A DNA stretch of 13,287 nt, from the NCBI GenBank assembly GCA_030526455.1, contig JAUNCU010000070.1, forward strand, positions 1 through 13,287, in the 5' to 3' direction. Under the pieces are notes generated by a model, which was not told the origin of the DNA, searched no databases, and saw nothing but the letters and a program-made list of their open reading frames with translations. Below are positions 11,538 through 13,287 of this stretch, in pieces (within the stretch, counting starts at the first letter, position 1; the number at the start of each line of letters is the position of its first letter). The position numbers were made by a program, and so were the translations under genes. The DNA is from Bacteroidales bacterium (GTDB lineage: Bacteria > Bacteroidota > Bacteroidia > Bacteroidales > Muribaculaceae).

Positions 11538-11610
11538 CACGGGAAGTAAGACTCGAACTCACGACCTACGGTTTTGGAGACCGTCGTTCTACCAACTGAA
11601 CTATTCCCGT
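11538..11610 (-). tRNA. tRNA-Trp (anticodon CCA)
   Basis: A 73-nt cloverleaf reads 11610 to 11538. The acceptor ACGGGAA/TTCCCGT is perfect with G73, a usual identity base of bacterial tRNA-Trp. The D arm has the standard GG, the anticodon stem ACGGT/ACCGT holds CCA (plus-strand TGG at 11575-11577), and the T loop is TTCGAGT. CCA is not encoded (GCTAAT follows). It sits between the tuf terminator and secE. Confidence 0.98.
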
Positions 11611-11614
11611 GTAT

Positions 11615-11648
11615 AAAAAGGCCCCACCTCGTAAGCGAGGCCTTTTTT
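11615..11648 (-). terminator. Terminator after tuf, immediately upstream of tRNA-Trp
   Basis: The minus strand reads AAAAAAGG, CCTCG, loop CTTA, CGAGG, TGGGG, CCTTTTT. It can fold as AAAAAGG/CCTTTTT plus CCTCG/CGAGG with a 5-nt bulge, or as a 9-bp AAAAAGGCC/GGCCTTTTT stem. Five T residues close it. It begins about 30 nt after the tuf stop and ends 4 nt before tRNA-Trp. It probably lowers, rather than abolishes, transcription into secE-nusG. Confidence 0.85.
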
Positions 11649-11677
11649 AGATTATTTGAAGTCTATCGATCTAGAAA

Positions 11678-12865
11678 TTAGTCGATAATCTTAGTGATCT
11701 GACCAGAACCTACTGTGCGGCCACCTTCACGGATTGCGAAACGAAGACCTTCGTCGCAAGCAACTGGTTCGATGAGCTTAACAGTGATTTCTACGTTATC
11801 GCCAGGCATTACCATTTCTACACCTTCTGGGAGAGTGATTTCACCAGTCACGTCGAGTGTGCGAATGTAGAACTGTGGACGATACTTAGAGCGGAATGCA
11901 GTGTGACGACCACCTTCTTCTTTCTTCAATACGTAGATAGCAGCAGTGAATTCGCTGTGAGGCTTAACGAGACCTGGGTGGCAGATTACCATACCGCGCT
12001 TGATAGCAGTCTTGTCGATACCACGGAGGAGAAGACCTACGTTATCACCAGCTTCACCTTGTTCGAGGAGCTTGCGGAACATTTCAACACCGGTTACAAC
12101 CGACTTCATGTCAGCGCCAAGACCCATGATTTGAACTTCGTCACCAACCTTGATGATACCAGTTTCGATACGACCAGTTGCTACAGTACCACGACCAGTG
12201 ATAGAGAACACGTCTTCAACAGGCATCAAGAATGGTTTGTCGATATCACGTGGAGGCAGTGGAATCCAAGTGTCAACAGCGTCCATCAGTTCAACGATAG
12301 TTTCAACCCACTTAGCGTCGCCGTTAAGACCACCGAGAGCAGAACCCTTGATGATAGGAGTGTTGTCACCGTCGTATTCATATTCAGAGAGAAGGTCACG
12401 AACGTCCATTTCTACGAGTTCGATCATTTCTTCGTCAACATCTGGAGAGTCGCACTTGTTCAGGAAGATAACCAGACGAGGCACGTTCACCTGACGAGCG
12501 AGAAGGATGTGCTCGCGAGTCTGAGGCATTACACCGTCGGTAGCAGCGATAACCACGATAGCACCGTCCATCTGAGCAGCACCAGTTACCATGTTCTTAA
12601 CGTAGTCGGCGTGGCCTGGGCAGTCAACGTGTGCGTAGTGACGATTTGCAGTTTCGTATTCTACGTGAGCAGTGTTGATAGTGATACCACGTTCTTTTTC
12701 TTCAGGAGCGTTGTCGATAGAGTCGAATGAACGAGCTTCTGAGAGACCTTTTTCTGCAAGCACCTTAGTGATAGCAGCGGTAAGAGTAGTTTTACCGTGG
12801 TCCACGTGACCAATAGTACCGATGTTTACGTGCGGTTTGGTTCTTACGAATGTTTCTTTTGCCAT
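11678..12865 (-). CDS. tuf: Translation elongation factor Tu
   Basis: EF-Tu is the GTPase that delivers aminoacyl-tRNA to the ribosomal A site. The 395-aa product has the full family architecture. The G domain has P-loop GHVDHGKT (19-26), switch I RGITI (59-63) with T62, switch II DCPGH (81-85) with catalytic H85, NKCD (136-139) and SAL (175-177). Domains II and III follow from about residue 206. The start is ATG 12865, after an A-rich leader with no Shine-Dalgarno motif. Four tRNA genes lie upstream with the last ending 111 nt before the ATG, as at E. coli tufB, so tuf is probably cotranscribed with them. A terminator follows. Codon choice leans to GCT/GGT/CGT forms more than in rpoBC, which fits very high expression. 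Confidence 0.99.
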   Translation of the reverse strand: MAKETFVRTKPHVNIGTIGHVDHGKTTLTAAITKVLAEKGLSEARSFDSIDNAPEEKERGITINTAHVEYETANRHYAHVDCPGHADYVKNMVTGAAQMDGAIVVIAATDGVMPQTREHILLARQVNVPRLVIFLNKCDSPDVDEEMIELVEMDVRDLLSEYEYDGDNTPIIKGSALGGLNGDAKWVETIVELMDAVDTWIPLPPRDIDKPFLMPVEDVFSITGRGTVATGRIETGIIKVGDEVQIMGLGADMKSVVTGVEMFRKLLEQGEAGDNVGLLLRGIDKTAIKRGMVICHPGLVKPHSEFTAAIYVLKKEEGGRHTAFRSKYRPQFYIRTLDVTGEITLPEGVEMVMPGDNVEITVKLIEPVACDEGLRFAIREGGRTVGSGQITKIID

Positions 12866-12976
12866 AACTTTGTTTTATTTTTTGATTAAATGAGTTTCAA
12901 TCGTTTCATGTACTTCACTTCACCCCTAGGTGCACAATTTTCCACCGAGAGGCGAAGCGTCGCCATTTGATCTTTG
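12866..12976 (-). other. tuf leader between tRNA-Thr(GGU) and the start codon
   Basis: This 111-nt gap has no ORF and no TAnnTTTG octamer. Two small hairpins are visible: GGCGA/TCGCC with a 4-nt loop at 12951-12964, close to the tRNA 3' end, and CACC/GGTG around TAGG at 12921-12932. The last 30 nt before the ATG are A/T-rich and look unstructured. It probably becomes the 5' UTR of tuf after tRNA processing. Confidence 0.4.
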
Positions 12977-13048
<72 letters not shown>

Positions 13049-13061
13049 AATTTTAATTTTG

Positions 13062-13134
13062 AGCGGAAGACGAGGCTCAAACTCGCGACCCTCAGCTTGG
13101 AAGGCTGATGCTCTATCAACTGAGCTACTTCCGC
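13062..13134 (-). tRNA. tRNA-Gly (anticodon UCC) with A19-U56
   Basis: A 73-nt cloverleaf reads 13134 to 13062. The acceptor GCGGAAG/CTTCCGC is perfect, and the anticodon stem TCAGC/GCTGA holds UCC (plus-strand GGA at 13099-13101). The D loop reads AGTTGATA, so the second G of the usual GG (G19) is A. The T loop reads TTTGAGC, so C56 is U. The two changes keep a Watson-Crick pair at 19-56. T stem GCGAG/CTCGT ends in one G-U. No encoded CCA. Positional equivalent of E. coli glyT. Confidence 0.95.
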
Positions 13135-13143
13135 ATTGTTTTG

Positions 13144-13226
13144 TGGGCAGGGACAGATTCGAACTGCCGAAGCCGTGAGGCAACAGATTTACAGTCTGCC
13201 CGTTTTAACCACTTACCTACCTACCC
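13144..13226 (-). tRNA. tRNA-Tyr (anticodon GUA)
   Basis: An 83-nt class II tRNA reads 13226 to 13144. The acceptor GGGTAGG/CCTGCCC has one U-G pair, with A73. The anticodon loop CTGTAAA holds GUA (plus-strand TAC at 13190-13192). The long variable arm has a GCC/GGC stem, and the T loop is TTCGAAT. The D stem is weak: G11-C24 and U12-A23 pair but G10 faces G25. The 5' part contains GGTA three times in tandem. No encoded CCA. Positional equivalent of E. coli tyrU. Confidence 0.95.
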
Positions 13227-13239
13227 ATTTTTTTTTTCG

Positions 13240-13287
13240 AGCCTCTTGTCGGATTCGAACCAACGACCCCGAGATTACAAATCACGT
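13240..13287 (-). tRNA. tRNA-Thr (anticodon UGU), partial at the window edge
   Basis: Only the 3' 48 nt are inside the window (13287 to 13240). The anticodon loop TTTGTAA holds UGU (plus-strand ACA at 13277-13279), the T stem GTTGG/CCGAC frames loop TTCGAAT, and the 3' acceptor strand is AAGAGGC with U73. The anticodon stem CGTGA/TCTCG has one U29-U41 mismatch. The D arm and 5' acceptor strand lie beyond the window. A 13-nt spacer with ten A residues on the transcript leads to tRNA-Tyr. Positional equivalent of E. coli thrU. Confidence 0.9.

Noticed and set aside
11521..11677. rpmG (L33) gene between tuf and secE, as in many other bacteria
   Set aside because: The gap holds only the terminator, tRNA-Trp and 17 nt before secE; no reading frame encodes an L33-like protein.
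12921..12932. CACC-TAGG-GGTG hairpin in the tuf leader as an operator
   Set aside because: A 4-bp stem is expected by chance in 111 nt, and no known regulator site matches.
13228..13237. T10 run on the plus strand as a tRNA terminator
   Set aside because: On the transcribed minus strand it is A10, with no hairpin before it; it is a tRNA spacer and perhaps a slippage site.

Overview
This window is the tRNA-tuf-secE-nusG-rplKAJL-rpoBC locus of a Bacteroidota genome, most likely order Bacteroidales (a Prevotella/Bacteroides/Muribaculaceae-like organism). The evidence is the Bacteroidales-type sequence of RpoB (1269 aa) and RpoC (1429 aa), A-rich leaders without Shine-Dalgarno motifs in front of the genes, tRNA genes without encoded CCA, a tRNA-Trp gene between tuf and secE, and a TAnnTTTG-type promoter-like octamer. 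I cannot name genus or species. Every gene lies on the minus strand, so transcription runs from high to low coordinates.

In transcription order: (1) A tRNA cluster, tRNA-Thr(UGU, cut by the window edge), tRNA-Tyr(GUA), tRNA-Gly(UCC), tRNA-Thr(GGU), followed by a 111-nt leader and tuf (EF-Tu). (2) A hairpin terminator, then 4 nt later tRNA-Trp(CCA) and 17 nt later secE. (3) nusG, then rplK (L11), rplA (L1), rplJ (L10) and rplL (L7/L12), tightly packed except for short structured gaps. (4) rpoB and rpoC, encoding the two large RNA polymerase subunits. (5) A perfect 14-bp stem plus T7 terminator after rpoC, then an intergenic composite repeat that runs off the left edge. No gap reaches 300 nt.

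The genes form one expression unit for translation elongation (tRNAs, EF-Tu), protein export (SecE), transcription elongation (NusG), the ribosomal L1 arm and the L11/L10/L12 stalk, and core RNA polymerase. Gene order matches the E. coli thrU-tyrU-glyT-thrT-tufB-secE-nusG-rplKAJL-rpoBC locus, with tRNA-Trp added.

I found no undescribed enzymatic system, mobile element, CRISPR array or defence gene; the protein-coding content is ordinary housekeeping. The points worth a second look are in the RNA: a tRNA-Gly in which the near-universal tertiary pair G19-C56 appears replaced by A19-U56; single mismatches in the stems of three other tRNAs; a hairpin with two competing pairings between rplL and rpoB; a structured secE-nusG spacer that also contains a promoter-like octamer; a terminator directly in front of tRNA-Trp; and the lack of room for an L10 autoregulatory leader between rplA and rplJ.
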